Shown here piece by piece: positions 46,440 to 57,738 of a stretch of 64,000 nt of DNA. How positions within the stretch are numbered: position 1 is the stretch's first letter; the number at the start of each line of letters is the position of its first letter. The notes under the pieces were generated by a model. It did not search any database. It was not told the origin of the DNA and worked only from the letters and a program-made list of their open reading frames with translations. The translations under genes were made by a program, and so were the position numbers. The DNA comes from Simmondsia chinensis (Eukaryota > Streptophyta > Magnoliopsida > Caryophyllales > Simmondsiaceae), in contig JAGTTD010000018.1 of NCBI GenBank assembly GCA_018398585.1, forward strand, positions 10,175,501 to 10,239,500, in the 5' to 3' direction.

Positions 46440-46790
46440 TGTCATGATCGGAGCTTGTTTAGAAGGATTTTTAGCATTTTCTATTTAAATAAGCATTTTG
46501 GGCAGGAAAGGTGGTTTTGGTAGTTTTGCTTGTTTCTTATTCTAGTCAATTTTGGCGGCTATGCTCCTTTAAGTTGGCTAAGGGAATGTCTTGATACAGT
46601 GTATTGTTCTTGTTCGTGTATTAGTATAAGTAGGAGATACTCACGTAAGAAAAGGTCCATTGAATGATAAATAAAAAACCTTCTCTTCTCGTCTGAACTC
46701 TCTCTCTATTTCTCATCTCCCTTCACTTATTTCTCATCTCATATTCTTGATTGCCTAGGTTATGATCAAGATTCATCTTAATTCATAACA
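46440..46790 (+). repeat. 3' LTR of gypsy D
   Basis: 351 bp, TGTCATGATC...TTCATAACA, preceded by the purine stretch GAGAGTGGGGTAT. Perfect GATGT flank at 46791-46795, shared with the 5' side. Confidence 0.88.
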
Positions 46791-47160
46791 GATGTATAAA
46801 TGAAATTCCTCAATATTATCAAGTACCTGAAACTATTGAAATTTTGATGATAAAGAGATCTCGATAAAGTATAGGATATGATGGAACTGAAATATTGATC
46901 AAATGTTTATATATACAATAGATACTGATCAGATCAAAGAAGCTGAAAATCTTGAACAAAATATGCCAACAAAGAAATGATTGGTTGAAATAGAGAGACG
47001 GAATTCAGGCAGAATTAATACTATGTAGTTTTGTACCTATAGTGTAAATGCCGAAAGTGCAAAACTTGTAGCTACCCATGGGTATTTGTGAAAAAAAGAA
47101 TGACGTGGTTAGATACAAAGCACGATTATAGAGACTAGAAATTGATGGGACACACATATA
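46791..47160 (+). pseudogene. copia A reverse transcriptase start, broken
   Basis: After the GATGT repeat the copia reading resumes: NDWLK...RDGIQAEL (about 46976-47015) is the WKEAIxxEL region before RT, then a segment of KPVGYKWVF type in changed frames, and VRYKAR (about 47112). Beyond about 47155 the similarity ends. Confidence 0.6.
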
Positions 47161-47955
47161 AGCAGTGGCAGATCTACGTTGATCTTGCTGGGGTGCATGG
47201 ACCTCGCAGGTTTTTCTGTATACTAGTTGGCGGCAACTCTAAGTGATCACTGTTAGGTACTCAAAGATTTGGAACAATAAGTTGATTTTAGTCGAATTAA
47301 TAATTCTTATGTAGTATTTACTCCCACATTGTTTATAAATAAGAGACTCACAAAAAGTAAGAATGGTTTTGGGCATCATGTCATGAATTTTCATAGTAGT
47401 TTTTCCAAAATATACAGTTTTAGGATTACTTGCAAAATCAATAGACCATTTACATTTTCTAATATAGTCCATGAAACAATGCAATTTTTTTTAAGTTACA
47501 TCGTCTAAGTTCAAAGAGGGTAGTAAAATGGATCCAAATTTGTAGTCTGGTCTCAAATTTATCTTTTCAAGAGCCCTTAGAGAAAACAAGAATTATGTAA
47601 AGCCAATCATTAACGGGTTACAAAACTACATTAAGAACAAGGGAGAAATAGATAGGAAAATATATATGGTATCTTATATTGGATGCTATTAGTGCAAGTA
47701 AGGTGGAAAACAAGGTTGGATTATACAAGGACAGGTCTCTGAGCATTGAAGTGCGAAGCGTAGAAGTAGTACACTCCTAGATAAATGTTATAATTAAACT
47801 AGTATAAATAGCAGAAAGATGTTAATTAGCTTTACGAGACCTCACCTTGACAACTAAAAGCAAATTAGCTGCACCAAAATGATTAAATGGCCCTGGCCCT
47901 GACAATGGGTTGGGTATCACCACAAGGTTCATATGAAAGAAGACACCACTCAGTC
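47161..47955. other. spacer; possible small exon on the minus strand
   Basis: No clear gene. From 47955 to about 47842 the minus strand reads GVFFHMNLVVIPNPLSGPG and on to LLLVVK, followed by GTGAGG, a plausible donor. That reading could be a real exon, but I do not recognise the protein, and the L1 insertion at 47973 would sit within or beside it. CAGTGGCAGATCTACG at 47164-47179 looks like the start of an unrelated repeat. Confidence 0.3.
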
Positions 47956-48249
47956 TACCTAACCATCTTTTTTTTTTTTTTGGTAAGTCAGCGAAATATA
48001 TAGATGTAAGAAAATGAGTACAAGCTACAAGGGGCATACCCTAGGACACGGCCGAAGCCTACAAGTATGAAACAACGTCAAAAAAGTTCAGACAAAGTCC
48101 ATACAACATGCAACCAAAAAACAACAAAAGGGACAAAAAAGAAATTAAGTCTCAAAACCCCAGTGTCGAAGCAATGAGGCGTGACGGTGGGCTCCTCTGA
48201 ATGAAGAAGCAGCAAGTAGGTGGCTCCTGACCAAACCCGCAATCTCCTC

Positions 48250-49962
48250 TCATACGGCCGCAACTGATCTGGACTGGGAACGCTGAACCCGAAGGTTGCG
48301 CTCGTACCAGATAGTATACACAGTCACATAGAGGCAGAGTCGAGCTATGATACTGTTAATCTCCCGTCCCCTGAGATGCTGAGCAGCCCAAGCGACAAGA
48401 TCACCCCAAGGAAGGGTGGGCCAAGCGATAGATGTACTCAGAGCGACAGAGCTCCAGACCGAGGTGGAAAAGGAACAGGCGAAGAAAAGGTGCTCGCGAG
48501 TCTCGTCAGTAGAACCGCAGAGCACAAACACTCTGAACCTCTAGTGTTCCGAAAAGCCGAAGTCTGTCCCGGGTCCAAAGTCGCTGTCGAGTAGCGAGCC
48601 AGAGAATGAAGTAGTGTCTCAGTATATGCATCTGAAACCACAGAAGGCGATGAATGGTATCCTCCTCTCTCTTACTCCACAGCATCTCCCAAGCGGACTT
48701 GGTGGTAAAGCGCCCCGAGGGGTCACCCAACCACCGGATGGAGTCCGCTACACTTGCCCAAGGGCTAAAGTCAATCATGTCCCAGATGGGTCGGAGCTCC
48801 AAACAACCCTGTGAAAATCTCCACTGACCACCCTCAATAATGGATGAGACCCGATAATCCCAATGAAGCCTAGAAGAGGTGAGCAGTCGAGCAGGGAAGC
48901 GCTCCGAAAGAGGACCACATGGTAGCCAGTAATTGGTCCATAGGGCAGTGTCAAGGCTATCGCCTATGACATGATAGATCAAACCAGAGCAGAGGCAGCG
49001 AACTAATAGGATCTGAAACCAGCACCAAGAGGCCGAACTCGTCGCCTGGATAGTCCAAAAGCTCCGCCCTCGAAGCTGGTTCAGATGAAACCAACGTGGC
49101 CATAAAGAGGAAGGGTCAGAAAATAGGAACCAGATATGCTTCATGATTGAAGCCTGGTTCCACTCAGCAAGGTGGCGGATCCCAAGACCACCCTCCCGCC
49201 TAGGGTAACACAAATGCCTCCAAGCAACCTTTGCCCCTCCCGGGGCCAACGAGGACCCTCTCCAAAGGAACGCCGCAAGAGTCGACTCAATCTTTCTGAT
49301 CATCGTCTTTGAAAGCATGAAGATCGTTGACCAGTAGACCTGATTGGCGAAAAGAACAGAGTGGATAAGCTGTAGGTGACCAGCATACGAAAGCGAACGG
49401 GAGGTCCAGAGCCGTTTACGAGAGAGAATACGATCCAGCAGGGGCTTGTAGTCAATGTACCGCAGCCGAGAAGTGATAAGTGGTACTCCCATATAACGAA
49501 CTGGGCACTGCCTAAGGCTGAAACCCAGAACACCCAAAATATCCCGCTGAGTCGCAGAGTCCACCCCTGCTAGAAAAACTGAGCTTTTCGCTGCATTCGA
49601 GGACAGCCCCGAGAGTACAACAAAGTGGTCCAAAACATCACGAACAACGGATACACTACCCATATCACCCCGACAGAATATCATCAGGTCATCAGCGAAA
49701 CATAGGTGTGTCAACCCAGTACGACGGCAGCTCGGATGATAGCGAAAATGCGGGTCGTCAATAGCACGGCGAAGCAGCCCTCGGAGACCCTCCATAGCGA
49801 TAACAAACAAATAGGGAGAGAGAGGGTCACCCTGACGTACACGTCGAATGGAGCGGAAGAATCTCTGAAGCTCGCCATTGATGGCAACAGAAAAGCGGGC
49901 CGTAGAGAGGCACTCGCGGACCCACCCGATCATGACCTCTGGAATCCCCATACTCCTCATAC
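48250..49962 (-). pseudogene. L1 ORF2, C-terminal piece (RT palm, thumb, zinc region)
   Basis: Open 49960-48506, continued in another frame 48531-48250. It has GMRSMGIPEVMIGWVRECLS, QGDPLSPYLFVIAMEGL and the catalytic box CFADDLMIF with both Asp residues. Then come GVPLITSRL, EGGLGIRHLAEWNQASIMKH and the SGRFTTKSAWEML region. The end carries CGSTDETREHLFFACSF, the zf-RVT type C-x-H-C segment near the ORF2 end. Together with the N-terminal piece this covers most of a plant L1 ORF2 after the endonuclease. Confidence 0.85.
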
Positions 49963-49965
49963 CAG

Positions 49966-51213
49966 CTAGGATGAAATCCCATCGAACAGTACAGTGTCAA
50001 AAGCCTTACGGATATCGACCTTCAGTGCACAACGAGGCGAGACCTGAAGGTGATAACCGCGCATCAACTCCTGTGTCAAAAGGATGCTGTCGGAAATCCG
50101 ATGACCCGAAACAAACGCTGACTGAGCATCCCCAATCACCCCAGGAAGGACACCCTTCAACCTATTTGCAATGATCTTAGTGATGCACTTATAGATCACG
50201 TTGCAACAGGAGATAGGGCGGAAGTCGCCAAAGGTGGAGGGAGTCTCCACCTTAGGCACAAGACATATCCGGGTGGTGTTCAGGGCACCCAGCATGCGCC
50301 CTGAAATGAAGAAAGACTGCACGGCCCTAATCACTGCTCCTCCAACCACCTCCCAGGCCCTCTTAAAAAAAAGGGAGGTGTAGCCATCAGGCCCCGGGGC
50401 CCTGTCATCGCCTATGGAAAAAAGAGCATCCCGAACCTCAGCTGCAGAGATCGTGGAAATAAGCGGGCGAGCCTGATCCTCGGAGATGTGAGTCTCAAAA
50501 ATGTCAGAAACATCCTCAGTCAGCGGACCACCGGGCTCAGTTAACAAATCCTGGAAGAAAGTAACCCCGGTCTGAGAGATCAACTGCAGATCATATGTCC
50601 TCACACCATCAGAGTCCACAATCGATGAGATTTGGTTCTGGGGCTGCCGATGGAGAACAGACCGATGAAAGAACCGAGTGCTCTGATCCCCGAGCAAAAG
50701 CCACTGAATACGCGACTTCTGACGGTAGAATGCCTCCTCATCCCCACACAAAGCTGAATACTCATGAAAAAGTCGGTGCTCCTCGAGACGCAGAGAAGGA
50801 CTCTCAGGGTCCTCATCCAAGGCCCTCTGGCTCATGGCCCATGCATCACGGGCCACCTCGACTCTAGCCGAGATGTGACTGTAGTGGAGGGTGCTGAGGG
50901 CCTTCAACTCACTCTTCAGCAGCTTCAGCTTTTGATTGAGCTGATACATCGGAGTACCCTCAACACAAGTGTCCCAGACTCGTCTGACTGTGGGAAGGAA
51001 GTCCTTGTGATCGGCCCAAAAATTGAAGAACTTGAAAGGAAGTCGCAGGGCACGACGTTCCCCAAGCCCTCGTACCACAATGGTGCTATGGTTTGAGACG
51101 ACATGTCGGGCAAGGAACTCAGCGGATGCGATGGGGAAGTCACGAAGCCAACCCTCACTAACTAGGCACCAGTTAAGCCGCTTGAGAATCATGGGGATTG
51201 TAGGCTTTCTCAT
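49966..51213 (-). pseudogene. L1 ORF2, N-terminal piece (endonuclease end, RT start)
   Basis: 415 codons. The first residues, with LKRLNWCLVSEGWLRDFPIA and the VSNHSTIVV segment, are the end of the endonuclease domain (SDH-like position). Then a linker helix region (residues about 100-240), and from about 265 the RT N-terminus with DDRAPGPDGYTSLFFKRAWE, ICLVPKVETPSTFGDFRPIS, NRLKGVLPGVIGDAQSAFVS and KVDIRKAFDTV (first catalytic Asp). The frame breaks right after this at 49966, continuing in another frame at 49960. Confidence 0.85.
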
Positions 51214-52211
51214 GGGTCGGGGTTAGCTAGGCAACCCAATCCCTCGTTACCAAAAAAAAAAAAAAAAGAAAAGAATATGAAAGCAATACCTAACCATCTT
51301 TTTGACCTAGTCTCCCATGCCACTCTCAAAAAACATCATGATCTCTTCAATCGCTTATCTTTTTGGCAGACCCCTTGGATGCCACCAGCAGTGAGTGTGT
51401 GACAGTAATCTACGGCATATCCTACAATCCATCATCATATTCTCATCAAACATTTGCTTCGAGTCTCTGAAACCACATATTCACCCATATTAAGTTTATA
51501 TAAGATGAAACAATGCGTGTCAAAATCCCTGAATGAAAAGCTTCCGATTTTTGAATAATTAGCTATATTTATAATTTCAGATGGATTGTCATCTCTCTAT
51601 TTGGTAGCTTTGAAGGCTCTACCTTACCAATATTTGTATCCAAAAAATTAAATAAAAACACCCTTTAATTGCTTTCCTTAAAGAATTTACTCGCTAGTAC
51701 AATCCTCACCACTATTTGTTTGAAATTTTCGTTTGATAATAAGTCATTAATAAGCTAAAGCAAAATTCAAAATCAAGAAAGTCATGATTAGAGTAGTCAA
51801 TACAAGTTATACAATCAAAGATTATAATTGAATGGATCATAAGAACAATCCATGTGGTACTGTGCATAAAAGCCACCAAATGAAACTTAAAAGAAATGAA
51901 CTAAACTAATGGCATGATTAAACTTGAACAGTCACGTATAGTAGCAGAATAGTTGGGAGATTAGAAAAAGTAGAAGTACCTCATAAATTGTATAAAACTA
52001 ATCATTAATAGAGGAGGTTTCTTCTAAATCATTAGCAATCATGACGTCCATCAATGGATGCATCAGGAAAGAAAGAGCAAATTTAGTCAGAATATAAATA
52101 TCCTAATGCATAAAAATGCAACAGAGAAAGCTTATATCCAATATGATCCAATCATGTCCCTTAAGTTGTGTAACAAATAGTGATGGTAAAGAACAAAGAA
52201 CTCAAGCTATT

Positions 52212-53021
52212 AATCTTAACATTTTTCGCACCCCTAAACCATACAGACTATCAGTTTAATAAATCATTCAAAATCACGGTAAAATTTATCAGTTTGATAG
52301 CAAAGTATATATAGCAAGAGAGTGAACACATGCACTCACCATTGCTTATCAAGACCTAAATTGCAAATTTTGATCATAATTTAACCAATTCTTTCAAATA
52401 CAACAGCAAGTAGTAGGCCTAAAAAACTAAAAATACTCGTGCTCTCCTCGCCCAATATACCATGACATGAAGACCAAAATCCAAGACACCTAAAATCAAA
52501 ATTTTATAGTAACCCGATCAATATCAGCCCTCAATTTAACAATATACGAAGCTAGATCAACAGTAACTACAAAAAATCTAGCACAAGACAAACAACCTCA
52601 TTTAACACAACCACCTACAACCAATCTTGGAATCCGATAACCAAAACTAAAGGCAATAAACATAAAAAAATGAGTATGAAGACATGAAAACTGAGCTCAA
52701 GTGGAATCTATAAAAGATCCACTGAGCAAAAAGGAAAAAAAGATTGAGAGATATAATGAAAACATGAATAAATTGAGATTTACACAAACCGCATAAAAAT
52801 TAAAGGCATTGGTTGCACATAATTTGAGAAGCATACCTTTTTTCTCACTCCTAAACCATGCACACTATCAATTTAATAAATCATTCAAAAGCAAAATGAC
52901 ATTTATTTGTTTCATAGCAATGCATATATATAGCAAGAGAGTGAGCACATGCACTCTCCATTGTTTTTGAAAACCTAAATTGCAAATTTCAATCATAATT
53001 TCACCAATTCTTTCATGTACA
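52212..53021 (+). repeat. direct duplication, copies 52212-52400 and 52835-53021
   Basis: Both copies contain ATCATTCAAAA, ATATAGCAAGAGAGTGA, ACACATGCACTC or GCACATGCACTC, and AACCTAAATTGCAAATTT or GACCTAAATTGCAAATTT, in the same order. Similarity seems to continue past the 55-bp insertion into about 53270-53350. The origin is unknown. Confidence 0.75.
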
Positions 53022-53047
53022 TGCAATTTCAAGGGACCAAATCAGAC

Positions 53048-53102
53048 GACGACAACAACAACAACAACGATAACAGTCCCAGTGCCCCAAAGGCTCTCGC
53101 AT
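53048..53102 (-). mobile_element. 55-bp tail-only SINE/RTE insertion with 14-bp target duplication
   Basis: GGACCAAATCAGAC occurs identically at 53034-53047 and 53103-53116. The 55 bp between read, on the minus strand, GCGAGAGCCTTTGGGGCACT, then GGGACTGTTATCG and a TTG run ending in GTCGTC. This is the last part of the SINE/RTE tail (GGGAGCCCTTGTGGCACTGG order). Confidence 0.8.
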
Positions 53103-53354
53103 GGACCAAATCAGACAAATCAACAAAAATATGAAGAAAAACTAGAGGAACCAAAGTTGATCGCACAAGATTTAAAGAGCACTAGATTAAATTCCAATAA
53201 AGTAGCCAATAGCACAATATATTAACCAAAGATAAAGAAAGCAAAGTCAATCACCGGATAACATAGGAACCAAATCGAAAAATTGGGAAATACTTGGTGC
53301 TCTTATCCCTCAATCTACTACCACATCTAAAACCTAAGACACCTAAAACCAAAT

Positions 53355-53386
53355 TATTGCGAATTCGGGTTATTGCGAATTCGGGT
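53355..53386. repeat. 16-bp tandem duplication
   Basis: TATTGCGAATTCGGGT is repeated twice without change. Confidence 0.9.
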
Positions 53387-54420
53387 CCCAAAAGCCGACA
53401 TGAACCCCACTTGAAAATGGATCTGTCCAAGCACTGAGTAACCCAAAGCCCACAACCGAAACAATGCGAAAATAAACTAGAAAATATGAAAATGAAGAAC
53501 AACATGCGATATATGTGGTTCAGCTCCTAAATGAGCCTACATCCACGAGCCTCAGTTTTTAGAGGAGTCAATCTACTATCATTTGTTTAGGTTTACAATC
53601 AAGGACGGGCATCAAGATTAAAATCAAAAGCACTACAGAGATTTAAAGCAAGAAACCGAGAAAGAACAAGAGAAAGCCATAATTGAACCTGGACAGCGAA
53701 GAATAGTCTAGAGATCCAAAATCCTAACTCGATTCTTGAAGAAGACCATCAGCAGGGGCTTCATAACCAAGCCTTCACCTTTGAACCGAGCCAACCGAGC
53801 TACTCAAGTTCACGTCATCATCTTATTATTCTCTATCAACTCTCCTTTCTCTCTAATGCTCTCTCTCTCAACTTACATCTTTCTCTCTCTCATGCGTTTT
53901 ACAGAGAACAAAAAGAGGGCTCTGTTCAAAATTGCTCACCCGTAAAGCAAACCCTAAAATCCGGTTTACATAAAGCACCACAACCATGATCCAACATTAT
54001 AACTCGGGAGACGTGGCAACGATATAACGCCGACAGGATAGCTGATGCGGGTAATTGGGCACGGCTAATTAGGCAGGTAGATAATACCCAACGATTACTT
54101 AAAACAATCCGTTTATTATTTGTTACCAAAAAAACAATACAAGATATTTCAAAATCATTATTAGCTATATTTTTAGAAAACCCCGATTTAAAACCGATTA
54201 TAAGATCAACTAAAAACATTTATAATTTTTATTCCCCAAGTTAGAATATTATTGTCTAGGTTTGCCGCGACGAGCCTAAAGTAGGTGAGTGACTAAAACC
54301 GGGAAACATCATCCTAATTTCCCGAATAGAAATTCTCAAACAATTTTATTCTAATTTTAGTCATGATGCTCCAATCTATTATTTTATGGTGAAATTACTA
54401 ATCTAAGTTACCTCATATGA

Positions 54421-54853
54421 TGTTGGGAAAAATCACACAATCAACACAAGCAGAAGTGAAAAACAACAAACAACGAAACAATCAACAACAATTATTACGT
54501 GGAAACCCTCTCTCAATTAGAGTGAAAAAACCATGATCCAATCAAGCATCAAACGCTCTATTTGAATATTTTGGAATTACAATCTCTAATTATTCCCAAA
54601 TCTCCAACTCTCTCACTTATCCAAACTAACCTTTCTAATCCTTTTTATGAAAATAACCTACCCATAAATTCAAACTTAAAACAAGCAAAAATATCAACAA
54701 ATCAGATCCTCTCTAATCTAATCTTCTAAATCTTACCCAAAACATCATCCAAGCAAATCTCACTAATATCTTTTTTTTTTTTTTCGATTTCTTCCTTTTA
54801 TTTTGAATTCATAAAAATAAAACTAAAACCTAAACTATGGGTTGGACCCAACA
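54421..54853 (-). repeat. 3' LTR of copia G
   Basis: 433 bp with 7-bp perfect inverted ends TGTTGGG/CCCAACA. It is bordered on its internal side by a purine tract on the minus strand, which sets the orientation. Confidence 0.8.
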
Positions 54854-55024
54854 ATTCTCCCCCTCCAATCCATACTAAAAACAGATCGGCACACTAATGT
54901 GAAATTAAAGCTTCCCTAATGTCCGCAAATCAAATGCTTTTAGAAACCAAGCTTTTACCCTTGTCGCTCACTGCTCCAATTTCATCAAGCACATATGAAT
55001 TTTTCGAATTCTTGCTTGCTTTCA

Positions 55025-55303
55025 TCAAACCAATTGCCCTTTTGTGACCTTCATTTTCCCACCTCGAGCAGAGCAGCCATAACTCAAGTCATCAAGCCTT
55101 CCTAATGAGATCAAATTTTTTTGGAGTCGTAGAACATATCTAACTTTGGAAAACATCCTCAATTTGTCATTATGCGTCTTAATCTGAACATTCCTAACAC
55201 CTTCTATGTTAACCTTTTCATCATTAGCCAATATAACAGTCCCATAACATTCCTCAAAAGAAACAAACGTCTCCCTCTTTGGACATACGTGATGGGAGCA
55301 CCT
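55025..55303 (-). pseudogene. copia G protease/pre-integrase piece
   Basis: The open part 55231-55025 reads VRNVQIKTHNDKLRMFSKVR, YVLRLQKNLISLGRLDDLSY and GGKMKVTKGQLV. It corresponds to the segment after the protease where the usual reading is VRYVPxLKRNLISLGxLD. The rest of pol is missing between here and the 3' LTR. Confidence 0.7.
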
Positions 55304-56917
55304 TGATGCTTAACTTGGTGTATATGCTTAGCAAGTGCACTAAGTCGTATCAAGTAATACAGAGTGTGTAGAGCATCGTTCCCACGAGGATTGTTATTGA
55401 GTGAGTACCGAAATTAGTAGTTCTAGTGCTATTTGAAAGACCGAAAATTGTATTTTTGATATAAAACAAACAAAATGAAAATAACTAAGGATAGTTAATT
55501 AAATTTTGTTGGTTTTTATGATTTAATAAGATTCAAGGCATCCGATTTCACCTAGTTACATCAATACGCCTTTCTGTTCTCGTTATTCAAGTTGTTATTA
55601 TGTATTGATGGTTGAAAACCCTAATTTACTAAATATTTTCTCTCAAGCAACATTTAGCATACTCTTTTACATATTAACCCATCACTCTCGTGCATGAATT
55701 TAAATAAGAAAAGATTTTTTAAAGATCTATGATTTTCACTTAAAAACAACACAAATCGCGCTAATCTCTCTTGAGCATTCGCTCAATTTGTGGTGATTAT
55801 CACCTTAGCAATCATCATAAATCTCCTCTCGGACTCATTATGAATTATTATAGGCCTTAAATGGTGATCATGCATTTAAAACTCATGAAGAACAATGATA
55901 AACACTTCAACAACGTAGTAGCAAAACATTGAATACATTGAATTAGAAAAGAGCGTATATTACAACTTAGGCTACATCGTAGCCTTGGAATAACAAAATT
56001 AGTTCATGATAAATATAATATAAAGCATCAATAAGACAAAATTCATGAACTTGAAGAAGAGAAGGATAGAAAAGAACTTGAAATTGCAAAATTACAAACC
56101 AGACTTCTTCTTTTCTTCACCTTCTTTCTTCCTACGAATTTCTATCCTATTTCTCTACTTTGCATTTGATTTCTATGGATTGAATGATGCTAAAACACTT
56201 TAAAAAACTCCCTATTTATAGTACATAAGGTTGGGATTAATTAAAATAAAAAAAATTACAAGCTAAAACCTCATTGCACCACATTCTGCTCTTGCCCTCA
56301 GTTTCTATAGTTATGAATCAAGTTGCTGATTTTTCAATTTTTTCTTGCTTGGCATCACCCAAAATAAGCTTTAACATAAATTTTAACATGTTAATAAAGT
56401 GTACAAGGAGGTTTTTCACATTATTCGTCCATTTTTCTACCCAAATTTGCAAGTTGAAGTGAATTGTGCAGGCTAGTTTTCATTCTCTGCATTGTTGCTG
56501 TTCTTGATGTTTTTCTTTAGATTTTTGAGATTTGCACCATCTAAATTCAGAGTTTACATCAACTTAGACATGTTAATGTATTGTTTAATCAATCCTTGCA
56601 CTTGATTTGTGCATTTTGCTATTCATTTTTACAAGTTGAATTGAATTGTACATGAACTTGGTGATTTCTTGCTAAAACTAGTATTTTGATTGATTTAGCT
56701 CATTTTTATGCTTTTTTTTTGATGTATCTTGCATTCACTTGTTGATTTTTGATGATAGAACCTAGCAAGATTTAGCATAAAATAAGTTTTTTTGCAAGAA
56801 AATGGCAATATGAGCGAAAAAGAGCAAAATCGAGCAAAAGCGATAGAAGTTTCATAAAAGATGGTTAAAAATGAATAAAAATGATATAAATAATTATATA
56901 CTAAATTAGACTTATCA
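55304..56917 (-). mobile_element. gypsy-type LTR inserted in copia G
   Basis: On the minus strand it starts TGATAAGTCTAATTTAG and ends AAGTTAAGCATCA (TGAT...ATCA). TATAAATAGGG lies on the minus strand at about 56211-56221. The end part with GGAACGATGCTCTACACAC is typical of plant gypsy LTRs. I found no clean target duplication, so it may be a recombined or truncated copy rather than a simple solo LTR. Confidence 0.6.
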
Positions 56918-57159
56918 AAAGGAACCGCGCGTATGCTAGAAAGACATAGACGTATAGGCAAGCCTTTCTCACACCCCGAATCAAGGATCCATGAATCTTC
57001 ACTTGTCTTTCTATCTTGAACTAGGAAAAGTCATCACCACTATTGAAGGTTGCAATGGTGGAGGTCTCGACTTTCTCCCCCTTGCTCGTCTCCCCCTTCT
57101 CACCAGTCTTCTTAAACTCTTCTAGGCCTGTTTTCAGTTTCTTACGAAATACTTGAATA

Positions 57160-57722
57160 TGACCTATCTTATGACAGTAATAACAATCTTTGGCACTATA
57201 ATCGCTTCTAGGTCTAGAATTTGACCTTGATGTCCATGACTGTAACTCCTCCCCTATCTAAACTCGCCGCCAAAGCGGCTCCTTCATCATTTCTAAGCTT
57301 ATCTCCTTTGACCAATTTTTCATTTTCTAACAAGACTGCCGTAGTTTCATCCAATTTTAAGGTCATTTTTCCCTTTAGCAATGTTGTCATGATTATCTCA
57401 TAGGATTTAGGAAGAGAAGCCAACAAAATCAAAGCATTGTCTTCCTCCTTGAACTTTTCATCCGAACTAGCTAATTGAGAGCTTAATCTATTAAACACAC
57501 TTAATTGATCTCTCAAATCGCTACCCTCTTCCATTCTCAACCGGTATAAATCCATCTTCAAATGCAACTTATTTGTTAGGGATTTCGACATGTAAATATT
57601 TTCCAACTACTCCTGCAACGACTTAGGAGATTTTTCATCTAATACTGTATATTTAATATCCAGAGAATGAGCAAGACAAATTGTAATTACCGCTTTCATT
57701 TGCATCTCCTCCCAGATAAACT
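57160..57722 (-). pseudogene. copia G gag piece
   Basis: Reads from about 57720 WEEMQMKAVITICLAHSLD, a stop at about 57608, then ENIYMSKSLTNKLHLKMDLY, LRDQLSVFNRLSSQLASSD, EDNALILLASLPKSYEIIMT and LLKGKMTLKLDETTAVLLEN, a copia capsid region (UBN2 type). A zinc knuckle CYYCHKIGH-like reading follows near 57190-57150. The first part of gag is missing. Confidence 0.78.
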
Positions 57723-57738
57723 AAGAATAGATTAAAAT

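Larger units (their letters stand above)
26245..46790 (+). mobile_element. Ty3-gypsy element D (chromovirus-like), complete borders, with E inside
   Basis: LTRs 26245-26597 and 46440-46790 start TGTCATGAT and end CATAA(T/C)A. The flanking duplication GATGT is perfect (26240-26244, 46791-46795). The primer site ATTGGTATTAGAGC follows the 5' LTR. Internal order is gag, protease, RT, RNase H, integrase, then a chromodomain-like end. A Tat-like element E (30054-45257) splits the integrase zinc-finger region. D itself is inserted into copia A just before its RT. Confidence 0.88.
13373..47160 (+). mobile_element. Ty1-copia element A, split into three pieces by nested insertions
   Basis: The pieces are 13373-14934 (LTR end, primer site, gag), 24751-26244 (integrase and linker) and 46791-about 47160 (start of reverse transcriptase). 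They read in copia order and one strand. Between them lie copia B (14935-24750) and gypsy D with E inside (26245-46790). The short LTR remnant ends TTATAACA at 13418, followed by CGTTACCAGCATGAG, a primer-site-like sequence. The 3' end, including most of RT, RNase H and the 3' LTR, is missing; near 47160 unrelated sequence begins. Confidence 0.75.
47973..51286 (-). mobile_element. L1-type LINE, 5'-truncated, between perfect 17-bp target duplications
   Basis: TACCTAACCATCTTTTT occurs at 47956-47972 and, identical, at 51287-51303. On the minus strand the element ends in a poly(A) tract (T run at 47973-47981 on plus). It is much richer in G and C than its surroundings and has only two visible frame breaks, so it is among the less decayed elements here. 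ORF1 and most of the endonuclease are missing. At its right border there is an additional A tract on the plus strand (51252-51267). Confidence 0.85.
51304..54420. other. AT-rich spacer without recognised genes
   Basis: Mostly AT-rich with short frames only. It holds the direct duplication, the tail-only insertion and the 16-bp tandem described separately. Confidence 0.5.
54421..57722 (-). mobile_element. Ty1-copia element G, partial, minus strand
   Basis: A 3' LTR (54421-54853, TGTTGGG...CCCAACA), its purine tract (minus GGAGGGGGAGAAT, 54854-54866), a protease-region piece and a gag piece lie in copia order on the minus strand. A 1.6 kb LTR (55304-56917) interrupts it. Upstream of gag it breaks off near 57722 at another LTR-like block, and no 5' LTR was identified. 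Confidence 0.75.

Noticed and set aside
26245..46790. Integrated plant pararetrovirus
   Set aside because: Perfect 5-bp duplications, LTR pairs, primer sites and integrase domains show LTR retrotransposons; no movement-protein-like frame was seen.
49706..51226. Plus-strand frames of 60-110 codons
   Set aside because: Antisense to the well-supported L1 ORF2, whose RT motifs fix the coding strand.
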